Below, one piece after another: positions 40,946 through 48,047 of a DNA stretch of 64,000 nucleotides. The notes under the pieces were generated by a model. The model was not told the origin of the DNA and did no database searches. It worked only from the letters and a program-made list of their open reading frames with translations. The position numbers and the translations under genes were made by a program. The DNA comes from an uncultured Phaeodactylibacter sp. Lineage in GTDB: Bacteria; Bacteroidota; Bacteroidia; Chitinophagales; Saprospiraceae. Position 1 is the stretch's first letter. The number at the start of each line of letters is the position of its first letter. Where the stretch lies: contig CAJXNH010000002.1 of NCBI GenBank assembly GCA_913057245.1, forward strand, positions 1 to 64,000, written 5' to 3'.

Positions 40946-41095
40946 ATGGCGGCTAAACCTACTTTTTCTGATGCGAATCCCCCCAAGAATACGCAGCGGT
41001 TCAAACTAATTCGCATGGCGCTATTGTTGATCAAAATCCGCAAGGCACAAAAAAAGCCGAAGCGTGGGGGCTCCGGCAAAAAACGATTATTGTGA
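40946..41095 (+). CDS. Small basic protein, 49 residues
   Basis: MAAKPTFSDANPPKNTQRFK, then a hydrophobic ALLLIKI and a Lys/Arg/Gly tail (KKPKRGGSGKKRLL). The net charge is strongly positive, suiting nucleic-acid binding. It is in the same direction as the repressor. The hairpin-like DNA in its tail (GCCGAAGC...GCTCCGGC flanked by A-runs) is also terminator-like for leftward transcription, so the coding call is uncertain. Confidence 0.4.
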   Translation: MAAKPTFSDANPPKNTQRFKLIRMALLLIKIRKAQKKPKRGGSGKKRLL

Positions 41096-41099
41096 AAGA

Positions 41100-41366
41100 C
41101 TAAAATAATTTCAAATATAGGATAAAGTTGCTATTTGCGCAACACCCTCTTTTTAGGAACTTTCTTCCCTTTCTCAGCACCACCTCCTGGGCGGTGATTA
41201 TGCCCATCATGAGGCGCCCGTAAAGCACAGGCGGCAGCACTCGGGCGGCTTTGTCCTGGAATTGGAGCATAGCCTCTCGGTAGGTTTCCCAGTCTTCCTT
41301 GGTGGGTTCGGGCTGCGCTCCTGCTTGTGTAGCCAATGACCAGGAGGATGTTTTTTGCTTGCTCAT
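41100..41366 (-). CDS. Unrecognised 88-residue protein
   Basis: Begins MSKQKTSSWSLATQAGAQPE; the middle is helical (EDWETYREAMLQFQDKAARV, LPPVLYGRLMMGIITAQEVV). The last ~18 codons include a full GTTGC-N7-GCAAC operator motif (41127-41143), encoding a low-quality tail (RGCCANSNFILYLK). The functional end may therefore be earlier, or the tail may be under DNA-level selection. No family recognised. Confidence 0.45.
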   Translation of the reverse strand: MSKQKTSSWSLATQAGAQPEPTKEDWETYREAMLQFQDKAARVLPPVLYGRLMMGIITAQEVVLRKGRKFLKRGCCANSNFILYLKLF

Positions 41367-41411
41367 AGCTCTTTTTGTATAAAGATACGATGGGGTAGGA
41401 GTTGGGGCAAG

Positions 41412-41657
41412 TTAAGGGTTGATTGCCGATATGCCTGCATTCACAATAATTGATTCGTTTTTGCCGTCAAGCAACTCTATTTTGTACAGCAGTTCGCCCT
41501 CGATGTTTATAAAGCGCTCAGAAATTAGGCCTAACCCCTGATCGGTCTGAATAACATCTCCGAGTACTTCTGGATCTGCTGCTTTCATAGCTACGGCTAT
41601 ACAGGCTAGAAGGATGGTGATGCCGCCGAGTACCCTGATGTGGTTTTCTTCTGTCAT
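41412..41657 (-). CDS. Small single-pass membrane protein
   Basis: 81 residues. One hydrophobic helix (VLGGITILLACIAVAM, ~9-24) precedes a soluble beta-like segment (GLGLISERFINIEGELLYKI). The start overlaps the end of the ASCH-like gene by ATGA, so it is co-translated. No family recognised. Confidence 0.5.
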   Translation of the reverse strand: MTEENHIRVLGGITILLACIAVAMKAADPEVLGDVIQTDQGLGLISERFINIEGELLYKIELLDGKNESIIVNAGISAINP

Positions 41658-42193
41658 GTTGTTTGCTTTCTTTTGTTATTGTAAACCTCATATTCCAGTT
41701 CCGGATCGAGATTGCTGTAGTTGAGCACACTGTCCAGGTGGATGGCGAAACAGGGTTTGCCTGGCTGGCCGCCCCATTCTGGCTTAGTAACATTCGTGGC
41801 AGCAAGCTGGAAGAATTCTACCAGAACTGCCGGTGAGGTGCTGGCGTAGCCATTCACGAATAGCGCATACTGCCAGGGTTTCTTAGGCTGATGGAAAGCT
41901 ACCAGATTTCTGGTTGGTGCCGGGTTCCAGTCATGCAGCACCTGTTTGCGCTTATGCTCAGGCAATAGCCGTATGGCCCAGTACCTGGACAAGTCCCTGT
42001 ATTCCTCTTTCTTTTCCCCCTTGGCTATCATATCGAACCATTTCTTTTGCAGGCGAAGGAAAAGCACCTCATCATCGACGGTCTGCCAGCCGCTCATTAG
42101 CATTTCCATGAAGCCTTCTTGTGTAGGTAGTAAGCTGGTATGTGTTACCCTTCCGGATGAAAGAGTTTTTTTAAGCTTTATTTTTTCGTACAT
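41654..42193 (-). CDS. ASCH-like (PUA-fold) protein
   Basis: 179 residues. FLRLQKKWFDMIAKGEKKEE followed by YRDLSRYW (~45-73) matches the ASCH pattern: a hydrophobic strand, then M-I-x-G-x-K-x-x-E-x-R. ASCH domains bind RNA or modified nucleotides and are frequent in phages. The rest (HQPKKPWQYALFVNGYA) is compatible with the barrel. The start is preceded by CTTAGTAA (42217) and the GTTGC operator (42249-42265), so the gene appears to be under element control. Confidence 0.6.
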   Translation of the reverse strand: MYEKIKLKKTLSSGRVTHTSLLPTQEGFMEMLMSGWQTVDDEVLFLRLQKKWFDMIAKGEKKEEYRDLSRYWAIRLLPEHKRKQVLHDWNPAPTRNLVAFHQPKKPWQYALFVNGYASTSPAVLVEFFQLAATNVTKPEWGGQPGKPCFAIHLDSVLNYSNLDPELEYEVYNNKRKQTT

Positions 42194-42248
42194 GCTTTAG
42201 GAATACCACATTTATTCTTAGTAAAGAGAGCCCCTAAGATAGGCATAA

Positions 42249-42265
42249 GTTGCTAAATTCGCAAC
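42249..42265. promoter_or_regulatory. GTTGC-N7-GCAAC operator, copy 2
   Basis: GTTGCTAAATTCGCAAC, 56 bases upstream of the ASCH-like gene start. Other copies with the same arms and AT-rich centre lie at 41127-41143, 42383-42399 (one arm base changed) and 43506-43522. Four such 17-base sites within 2.4 kb, three of them non-coding, imply a specific binding protein. Confidence 0.7.
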
Positions 42266-42382
42266 AAAAAGAAAACGCCCAGATTGAGAGGCTGAGCGTT
42301 TTGAAACAAACAAATATGCACTTTAAGAAGGTAAGCTTAAAGAGATAGGATCATCTTGGTAAGCTTTACAAAGATATAAAAA

Positions 42383-42399
42383 GTTGCTTAAATAGCAAT
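42383..42399. promoter_or_regulatory. GTTGC-N7-GCAAC operator, copy 3 (degenerate)
   Basis: GTTGCTTAAATAGCAAT, between the ASCH-like gene and the PP-loop gene. Between copies 2 and 3 is a small stem AAAACGC...GCGTTTT (42271-42301), perhaps a terminator of the PP-loop transcript. Confidence 0.55.
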
Positions 42400-42471
42400 A
42401 TTTAGATGCTTTTGCTTCAGTCCTACGGGCTAAGGTGCTGCTGCTTTTCTTTCATTGCAGGCATATAGCCC

Positions 42472-43488
42472 TTAAATTGCCCCGGATAGCTCCCGGGAGA
42501 ATGCCCCCTCCGGATGCCGCCAGTTGCTGATGAAAATAGGGCTGTTGAACTTGCCCATGACTTCTTTGCCCCAGCGCCGTACCATATCCGGGCGGAGGAA
42601 GGAGCGCCCCTTTGCTACTTTCTGGCGGATATGCAGACCATTGTAGAGGGTATGGCTGAGGTCTTCTTCCATTTCCGCCAGCTCGTCAATCTTCCATGGG
42701 GCAAGCTCATTGATACTGGCCCAAGTATTTGGGCTGCTGAAGATGCACAACTGGCAACTGCACCTGCTCCATCCCAGCTCGTAGCATGGATGAGGCTGCA
42801 CCCGGTACTTTTCGTACAAGTCCCAAACCTGCTTCTCGTGAAAGTCGATCACTGGCCGCCATTGCCAGGCGTTGCGGCTTTTCGTCCAGGAGCGGTATTT
42901 TTCGAACTTCGTGTATTTACTACGGGCAGCACTTTCCTGCCGCCGTTCGCCCGTCAGGACCAGCAGATTGCCAGATTTGAACCGGTCATTTACTACCCGG
43001 CTCAGTACGTCAATTTTGACCACACTGGAGCACCATCGCGTCCGCAGGTCTGCCGCTACGGCCGGGAACTTCCGCCTGGTGCTGTTGCCCCTACGGGAAG
43101 GCAGATGGTGAAGCCGGTCGGTCTGGTAGTAGACATCCTGCAAGCCCTCATTTTCCCGGTATATCTCCCGCCGGATGCCGCCCTGCCTCCATGAGAAAAC
43201 AATAGGCAGTTCAAACGCATCTGCAAACGCCTGGCAGTAGCTCGGGGTACAGGGCCAGTCGAACAAATTGCCGCCATGCCCGTCCACATCATGGTGGTGG
43301 AGCTCCATTCTGCTTTTCGGTATGCCCATATCCAGTAAGTACAATACCATAGCCACGCTATCCTTACCGCCCGAGAAAGCGATTAGGATTTTGCAGCCCG
43401 GATCATCTAACATACGCTGCATTTTTTCCGGCACGGTCGGTTCTTTATACTCAGGCTCCTGCTCGAAGAGCGGTAGTTGATACACCAT
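42472..43488 (-). CDS. PAPS-reductase-like PP-loop protein, phage type
   Basis: 338 residues. PP-loop ILIAFSGGKDSVAMVLYLLD (~34-53), a HHHDVDGHGGN segment, RWCSSVVKIDVLSRVV, LVLTGERRQESAARSKY and C-terminal cysteines in GWSRCSCQLCIFS. This is the phosphoadenosine phosphosulfate reductase/CysH-like family often carried by phages and mobile elements, distinct from the assimilatory enzyme. Its substrate is unknown; nucleic-acid thiolation or PAPS use are options. No dnd genes are nearby, so DndC is unlikely. A CTTAGTAA box and operator copy 4 lie 6 and 18 bases before the ATG. Confidence 0.8.
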   Translation of the reverse strand: MVYQLPLFEQEPEYKEPTVPEKMQRMLDDPGCKILIAFSGGKDSVAMVLYLLDMGIPKSRMELHHHDVDGHGGNLFDWPCTPSYCQAFADAFELPIVFSWRQGGIRREIYRENEGLQDVYYQTDRLHHLPSRRGNSTRRKFPAVAADLRTRWCSSVVKIDVLSRVVNDRFKSGNLLVLTGERRQESAARSKYTKFEKYRSWTKSRNAWQWRPVIDFHEKQVWDLYEKYRVQPHPCYELGWSRCSCQLCIFSSPNTWASINELAPWKIDELAEMEEDLSHTLYNGLHIRQKVAKGRSFLRPDMVRRWGKEVMGKFNSPIFISNWRHPEGAFSRELSGAI

Positions 43489-43505
43489 GTCTACTTAGTA
43501 AGCTT

Positions 43506-43522
43506 GTTGCTAATATCGCAAC
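43506..43522. promoter_or_regulatory. GTTGC-N7-GCAAC operator, copy 4
   Basis: GTTGCTAATATCGCAAC, 18 bases upstream of the PP-loop gene start, overlapping its expected promoter or leader. It shares GTTGCTAA and CGCAAC with copy 2. Confidence 0.7.
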
Positions 43523-43630
43523 TTTTTAAATAGGGTGCAAAAAAAGGCAGATTTGGTACCTACCGCGATTTTTAAGTATTTGGAGTTACCGATGTCTTCA
43601 GTGTTTGTATATTGCGATTGACTCAGTATT

Positions 43631-43666
43631 AAAGTACCGTTACCGATTACGGCACGGTGCTTTTTT
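43631..43666 (+). terminator. Intrinsic terminator-like hairpin
   Basis: The stem AAAGTACCGT...ACGGTGCTTT has a CCG/CGG inner stem and the loop ATTA, followed by TTTTTT on the plus strand. No rightward gene ends before it in this window, so it may be a relic of a host gene displaced or truncated by the element. Confidence 0.55.
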
Positions 43667-43853
43667 AAGATATTTTAAACTAGGTATCTTTTTTGATTTT
43701 AAATAATTGATTTTCAAAGGTTTGTTTTTGGTTTAAGGAGAATAGTTATTTTCCCGGCCATTACACAACCAACAGCGCGGAACGGCGCGATGATTTTTCG
43801 CACCTCTTCTCTGATGGGGCGGAATCCAGCCGTGGCGCGGTAAAACCAAATTT

Positions 43854-45827
43854 ATGATTGATCAACCCCGGCAGCTGTGGGCACCTACCGAGGCCTTCCG
43901 GGCGCAATCCCGCCTGGCTCACTACCGGCAATGGCTTAGCAGGCACCACCAACTGAACTTCGACGATTATAAGGCGCTTTGGTCCTGGTCGGTCAGCGAA
44001 CCGGCTGCCTTCTGGGCCTCCCTCTGGGATTATTTTGACATCATTGCACATCAGCCCTATACCCAGGTGATGTCAGATGACCCTATGCCGGATACCAAAT
44101 GGTTTGAAGGGAGCACGCTGAATTACGCCGAGCATATTTTCCGCAACCGAAACAGTGAGCACCCTGCTCTGATGGCGCAGTCCGAAACCCGGCCGCTGCA
44201 CAGCCTCAGTTGGGCAGAGCTGGAAGAACAGGTCGCTGCCTTTGCGGCCTTCCTCGAAGCACAGGGCGTGGAAAAAGGCGACCGGGTCGTTGGGTTCTTA
44301 GCCAATGCGGAAGAGGCAAGCATTGCTTTCCTGGCGGCCTGCTCACTGGGCGCCATTTGGTCAAGTTGCTCGCCAGACTTCGGGACCAGCAGCGTAACGG
44401 ACCGTTTTCAGCAAATTGAGCCCAAGGTGCTCATCGCTGTAGACGGCTACACCTATAATGGTAAGCCCTACGATAAAATTGAGGTGGTACAGGAGATTGT
44501 AGCGGCACTGCCCACTTTGAAGCGGGTCGTTCTTGTACCTTTTCTGGATGAAAATGCAAAGGCAGCAGCCATTCCCAAAGCCGTAAAATGGGGCGATGCC
44601 CTCGGGGCACCCCATGATGGACTGAAATTTGAGCCGGTGCCGTTTGCCCACCCGATCTGGGTGTTGTACTCCTCTGGTACCACAGGGATTCCCAAAGCCA
44701 TCACCCATAGCCATGGGGGCGTGCTGCTGGAACACATGAAGTACCTGGCTTTTCACAATGATGTACACCCCGGAGAGCGCTTCTTTTGGTTCTCTACAAC
44801 GGGGTGGATGATGTGGAACTTCGTGCAGGCGGCTATGCTGGCAGGTGCTACACCAGTGTTGTACGATGGAAGCCCCGGTTATCCGGACATGACCGTTATG
44901 TGGGCATTTGCCGCAAAGGCGAAGATCAACCACTTCGGTACGAGTGCGCCCTTCCTGGTAGCCAGTATGAAACAAGGCATAAACCCTTCAAAAGATTTCG
45001 ACCTGAGCGCACTGCGGTCCATCGGTTCAACGGGAGCGCCCCTGCCACCGGAAGCTTTCGATTATGTGTATCAGCATATTAAGGAAGACCTCTGGCTTTG
45101 TTCGATGAGCGGCGGTACGGATGTTTGTACGGCATTCGTGGGTGGCTGCCCGGAGCGGCCGGTCTACATGGGCGAAATTCAGTGCCGTGCCCTTGGCTGC
45201 GCCCTGTATGCCTACGATGAGGAAGGCCAGCCACTGGAAGAGGAAGTTGGCGAAATGGTGATCACAAAACCGATGCCCAGCATGCCGGTCTACTTTTGGA
45301 ATGATGGCGGCAAGGCCCGTTACCGGGAAAGCTATTTTGAACTGTTCCCGGGCATTTGGCGGCACGGCGACTGGGTGAAAATTACCGGCCGGGACTCTCT
45401 TGTTATCCTCGGGCGATCGGATGCCACGCTCAACCGGCACGGCGTCCGCATCGGCACTGCGGAAATCTACCGGGCGGTTAATAAGGTGAAAGCCATAAAG
45501 GACAGCCTGATCGTGAACCTGGAACTCGAAGGCGGGCGGCACTACATGCCCCTGTTTGTACTAATGAATGAGGGAGAAGCGCTGACAGAAACCGTTATAG
45601 CGGAATTGAAAACGACTCTCCGCCAAACCTATTCGCCCCGTCATGTGCCAGACGATATCATTGAGGTGGCTGATATCCCCTATACCATCAGCGGCAAAAA
45701 GCTGGAGGCACCGGTGAAGAAAATCCTGCTTGGGCACCCGGTAGGAAAAGCGGCTAACCGCGATGCCATGCGCAATCCGGAGGCCCTGGACTTCTTTATC
45801 GACTTTGCAAAACGGGTTAATGGCTAA
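43854..45827 (+). CDS. aacS: Acetoacetate-CoA ligase
   Basis: 657 residues, the usual family length. N-terminal ACS-type extension (LWSWSVSEPAAFWASLWDYF). AMP-binding core LYSSGTTGIPKAITHSHGG (~271-289), FWFSTTGWMMWNF, GSTGAPLPPEAFDYV, HGDWVKITGRDSLVILGRSD, and the C-terminal catalytic Lys in TISGKKLEAPVKK near 620. It activates free acetoacetate with ATP and CoA, giving acetoacetyl-CoA. With the acetoacetyl-CoA reductase and thiolase at 60.8-63.0 kb it links acetoacetate to PHB synthesis or breakdown. It is convergent with, and overlaps by 4 bases, the deoxynucleoside kinase gene. Confidence 0.93.
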   Translation: MIDQPRQLWAPTEAFRAQSRLAHYRQWLSRHHQLNFDDYKALWSWSVSEPAAFWASLWDYFDIIAHQPYTQVMSDDPMPDTKWFEGSTLNYAEHIFRNRNSEHPALMAQSETRPLHSLSWAELEEQVAAFAAFLEAQGVEKGDRVVGFLANAEEASIAFLAACSLGAIWSSCSPDFGTSSVTDRFQQIEPKVLIAVDGYTYNGKPYDKIEVVQEIVAALPTLKRVVLVPFLDENAKAAAIPKAVKWGDALGAPHDGLKFEPVPFAHPIWVLYSSGTTGIPKAITHSHGGVLLEHMKYLAFHNDVHPGERFFWFSTTGWMMWNFVQAAMLAGATPVLYDGSPGYPDMTVMWAFAAKAKINHFGTSAPFLVASMKQGINPSKDFDLSALRSIGSTGAPLPPEAFDYVYQHIKEDLWLCSMSGGTDVCTAFVGGCPERPVYMGEIQCRALGCALYAYDEEGQPLEEEVGEMVITKPMPSMPVYFWNDGGKARYRESYFELFPGIWRHGDWVKITGRDSLVILGRSDATLNRHGVRIGTAEIYRAVNKVKAIKDSLIVNLELEGGRHYMPLFVLMNEGEALTETVIAELKTTLRQTYSPRHVPDDIIEVADIPYTISGKKLEAPVKKILLGHPVGKAANRDAMRNPEALDFFIDFAKRVNG

Positions 45828-46477
45828 TAAAAACTGGCCCGGTGCAGCCCAGGCCGGTAGGGCCGGTTGATGAGGTCAAGGATTTTCTGATAATCCTCCG
45901 GGTTGTTCAGGAAGTCCAGGTCCTCAATATCGATGATCAGGATAGGGAGTTGTTCGTTAGAGCGGAAAAACTCAAAGTAGGACTGCTGGATTTGCTGCAG
46001 GTAGGAAGGCTCGATTTCCTGCTCAAAGGATCGCCCCCGCTTTCGGATGTTATCCATCAGGCGGTCTACGGAACGGTGGAGGTACACGAGCAGGTCCGGC
46101 TTTGGAAAAGCGGCGTTCAGGATGTTGAACAAACGCTGGAACAGGCGGTACTCCTCGGTATTGAGGTTGTTGCGGGCAAAAAGCAGGGTTTTGTAAAAAA
46201 TATAATCAGCAACGATGCCCTCCTGAAAAAGGTCGCGCTGTGCCAGTTCCTGCTGCAATTGCTTGTGGCGCTCGGTCATAAAGAAGAGCTCCACCGGGAA
46301 GGCATAGCGGTCCGGATTTTGATAAAAATGTGGCAGGAAGGGATTGTCAGCAAACTCTTCGAGCAGGAGTTTAAAGCCAAAGTCTTCGGCCAGCATTTGA
46401 GAAAGGGTCGTCTTGCCCGCTCCAATATTCCCCTCGATGATCAGGAACTGATGTTGCATGGATGGGTTGTTGTTCAT
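45824..46477 (-). CDS. Deoxynucleoside kinase (dNK/dGK family)
   Basis: 217 residues. P-loop IIEGNIGAGKTTLSQML (~13-29), then EEFADNPFLPHFYQNPDRYA and FFMTERHKQL, with the phosphate-binding DRLMDNIRKRGRSFEQEIE (ERS/lid region). Phosphorylates deoxynucleosides in salvage; which base is preferred cannot be read from sequence. It follows murB by 15 bases on the same strand. Confidence 0.88.
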   Translation of the reverse strand: MNNNPSMQHQFLIIEGNIGAGKTTLSQMLAEDFGFKLLLEEFADNPFLPHFYQNPDRYAFPVELFFMTERHKQLQQELAQRDLFQEGIVADYIFYKTLLFARNNLNTEEYRLFQRLFNILNAAFPKPDLLVYLHRSVDRLMDNIRKRGRSFEQEIEPSYLQQIQQSYFEFFRSNEQLPILIIDIEDLDFLNNPEDYQKILDLINRPYRPGLHRASFY

Positions 46478-46492
46478 GATTCTCGTCTCGGT

Positions 46493-47503
46493 TTACAGCA
46501 CATTGACTTCCGGTTGGAGGGTAATGCCGAACTGCCGCTCCACATCCTCCATAATCTGTTGCGCCAGCGCCCAAACTTCCGCCCCGGTCGCACCTCCGTG
46601 ATTGACGAGAACGAGCGCTTGTTGGTGGTAAGTGCCTGCATTCCCGAGCCGCCTGCCCTTCCACCCGGCCTGCTCAATCAGCCATCCGGCGGGGACTTTG
46701 GTATGCGTATCCCCTTGCGGATACCCGGGAATGGCCGGATATTGGTCCCGTAAGGCTTCAAATCGGATATTGGTAATCACCGGATTCTTAAAAAAGCTGC
46801 CGCTGTTGCCCAGTACTGCGGGGTCGGGCAGTTTGCTTTGCCGGATATGGATGACCGCCCGGCTGATGTCTTTGGGCTCCGGCCGTTGAATGCCCCACTG
46901 CTCCAGCGTGTCGGATAAGGCACCATAACTGGTATGTAGGCGGTGCCCACGGCGGGTGAGCCTAAGGTGGATATGAGTGATAAAGATTTGCCCCTTAAGA
47001 GACCGCTTGAAGAGGCTGTCCCGATAGCCGAAAGCGGCGTCTTCCTTAGTGAATTCAAGGGCTTTACCCGTGCTTAAGTCGATGGCTTCCAGGCGTTCGA
47101 ACACATCCGACAATTCCACGCCGTAGGCACCGATGTTCTGAATCGGAGCAGCTCCGGCAGTGCCTGGTATGAGCGACAGGTTTTCCAGGCCACCCAGGTT
47201 TTGTTCCAGAGCCCAAAGCACGGTCTTATGCCAGTCTTCACCTCCGCCGATGCGCACCAAAGTGGTGTCCGTATCTTCAGCAAGGATGGATTTGCCCAGA
47301 ATCCGGTTGTGCAGTACCCACTGCTCTAGGTCCCGGGTCAGCAGGAGGTTACTGCCGCCGCCCAGGACAAATACAGGGCGCTCCGGGTTTTGCCGGCGAA
47401 GGCCTTGCAGCATCTCAGGACTTTCGATATCCGAAAAGAAAGCTGCCCTGGCGTTGATGCCAAAGGTATTGTAAGCCCGCAGTGATTGTTGTTCCTGAAT
47501 CAT
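46493..47503 (-). CDS. murB: UDP-N-acetylenolpyruvoylglucosamine reductase
   Basis: About 336 residues from ATG 47503 (MIQEQQSLRAYNTFGINARA), which overlaps the preceding stop by ATGA; the open frame reaches 47542. FAD-binding VFVLGGGSNLLLT and NIGAYGVELSDVFERLEA are typical. The catalytic serine is in NSGSFFKNPVI, and YRDSLFK marks a type I MurB. It makes UDP-MurNAc in the cytoplasm for peptidoglycan. The C-terminus EVNVL is complete. Confidence 0.95.
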   Translation of the reverse strand: MIQEQQSLRAYNTFGINARAAFFSDIESPEMLQGLRRQNPERPVFVLGGGSNLLLTRDLEQWVLHNRILGKSILAEDTDTTLVRIGGGEDWHKTVLWALEQNLGGLENLSLIPGTAGAAPIQNIGAYGVELSDVFERLEAIDLSTGKALEFTKEDAAFGYRDSLFKRSLKGQIFITHIHLRLTRRGHRLHTSYGALSDTLEQWGIQRPEPKDISRAVIHIRQSKLPDPAVLGNSGSFFKNPVITNIRFEALRDQYPAIPGYPQGDTHTKVPAGWLIEQAGWKGRRLGNAGTYHQQALVLVNHGGATGAEVWALAQQIMEDVERQFGITLQPEVNVL

Positions 47504-48045
47504 TGTACCGCTGCTTTCTTTAGAATAACCTCGCACCCCCACAGTCCTGGTTTGATGTTGATCAGGACGGTGTCGCCCCGTTCCAGCGTGCTCGGGTAGG
47601 GGGTTAGGCTAGTGATTTGCCGGATTTTCTGCCGGTAGTAAAATTCAATATCAAAGGCATTCGGAGCAGGTTTTTCTCCGGCTATGGGCCCGCTGCGGCT
47701 GGCGTAGCGGGCGCTTTGGGATACGAACTCCACCGGCGTTGGTTTTGCAGGAGGCCCGAGCAGGCGATTGCTCAGGCTGCCGGCCAGCGGCCCAAAAATA
47801 GTACAGGAAAGCCCAAAAAAAATATAAATCTGGATTTTTTCGGTTAGCCCATGCTCCTTTCGTGCGGCGTAGTGTCCCAGTGCGAGGCCGATGCAGCCAC
47901 CCACGCCCATGCTGTAAAACGCCAGCCGGGACATATCCAAGGTATGGTTGAACCCTGCGAATTCCAGCGCGTAGACGACAACCAGCCCGAGCATTGCCAG
48001 CCCCGCAAGGGTGTACGTCAGCCGCTCTTTAAGCGTGTAGGCCAT
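47500..48045 (-). CDS. Conserved membrane protein of unknown function
   Basis: 181 residues with three predicted membrane helices: TYTLAGLAMLGLVVVYALEF (~10-29), FYSMGVGGCIGLALGHYA (~43-60) and IYIFFGLSCTIFGPLAGSL (~72-90). A soluble C-terminal domain (FDIEFYYRQKIRQITSLTPY, LERGDTVLINIKPGLWGCEV) follows. No named family. It lies between the ABC exporter gene and murB, overlapping murB by 4 bases. Confidence 0.7.
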   Translation of the reverse strand: MAYTLKERLTYTLAGLAMLGLVVVYALEFAGFNHTLDMSRLAFYSMGVGGCIGLALGHYAARKEHGLTEKIQIYIFFGLSCTIFGPLAGSLSNRLLGPPAKPTPVEFVSQSARYASRSGPIAGEKPAPNAFDIEFYYRQKIRQITSLTPYPSTLERGDTVLINIKPGLWGCEVILKKAAVQ

Positions 48046-48047
48046 GG

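Larger units (their letters stand above)
43489..43853. other. Right boundary gap of the element
   Basis: 365 bases without a gene. It holds operator copy 4 (43506-43522), a terminator-like hairpin (43631-43666) and an AT-rich stretch (43670-43740). A short GC-rich segment (43760-43840) precedes the core gene aacS. I saw no tRNA and no direct repeat matching the left edge near 31.4 kb. Confidence 0.5.

Noticed and set aside
42472-43488. DndC of a phosphorothioation system
   Set aside because: PP-loop family member, but no dndB/D/E or sspB-like genes nearby; the phage-type PAPS reductase pattern fits better.
43600-43853. tRNA attachment site at the element's right edge
   Set aside because: No cloverleaf and no direct repeat with the left edge could be found by eye.
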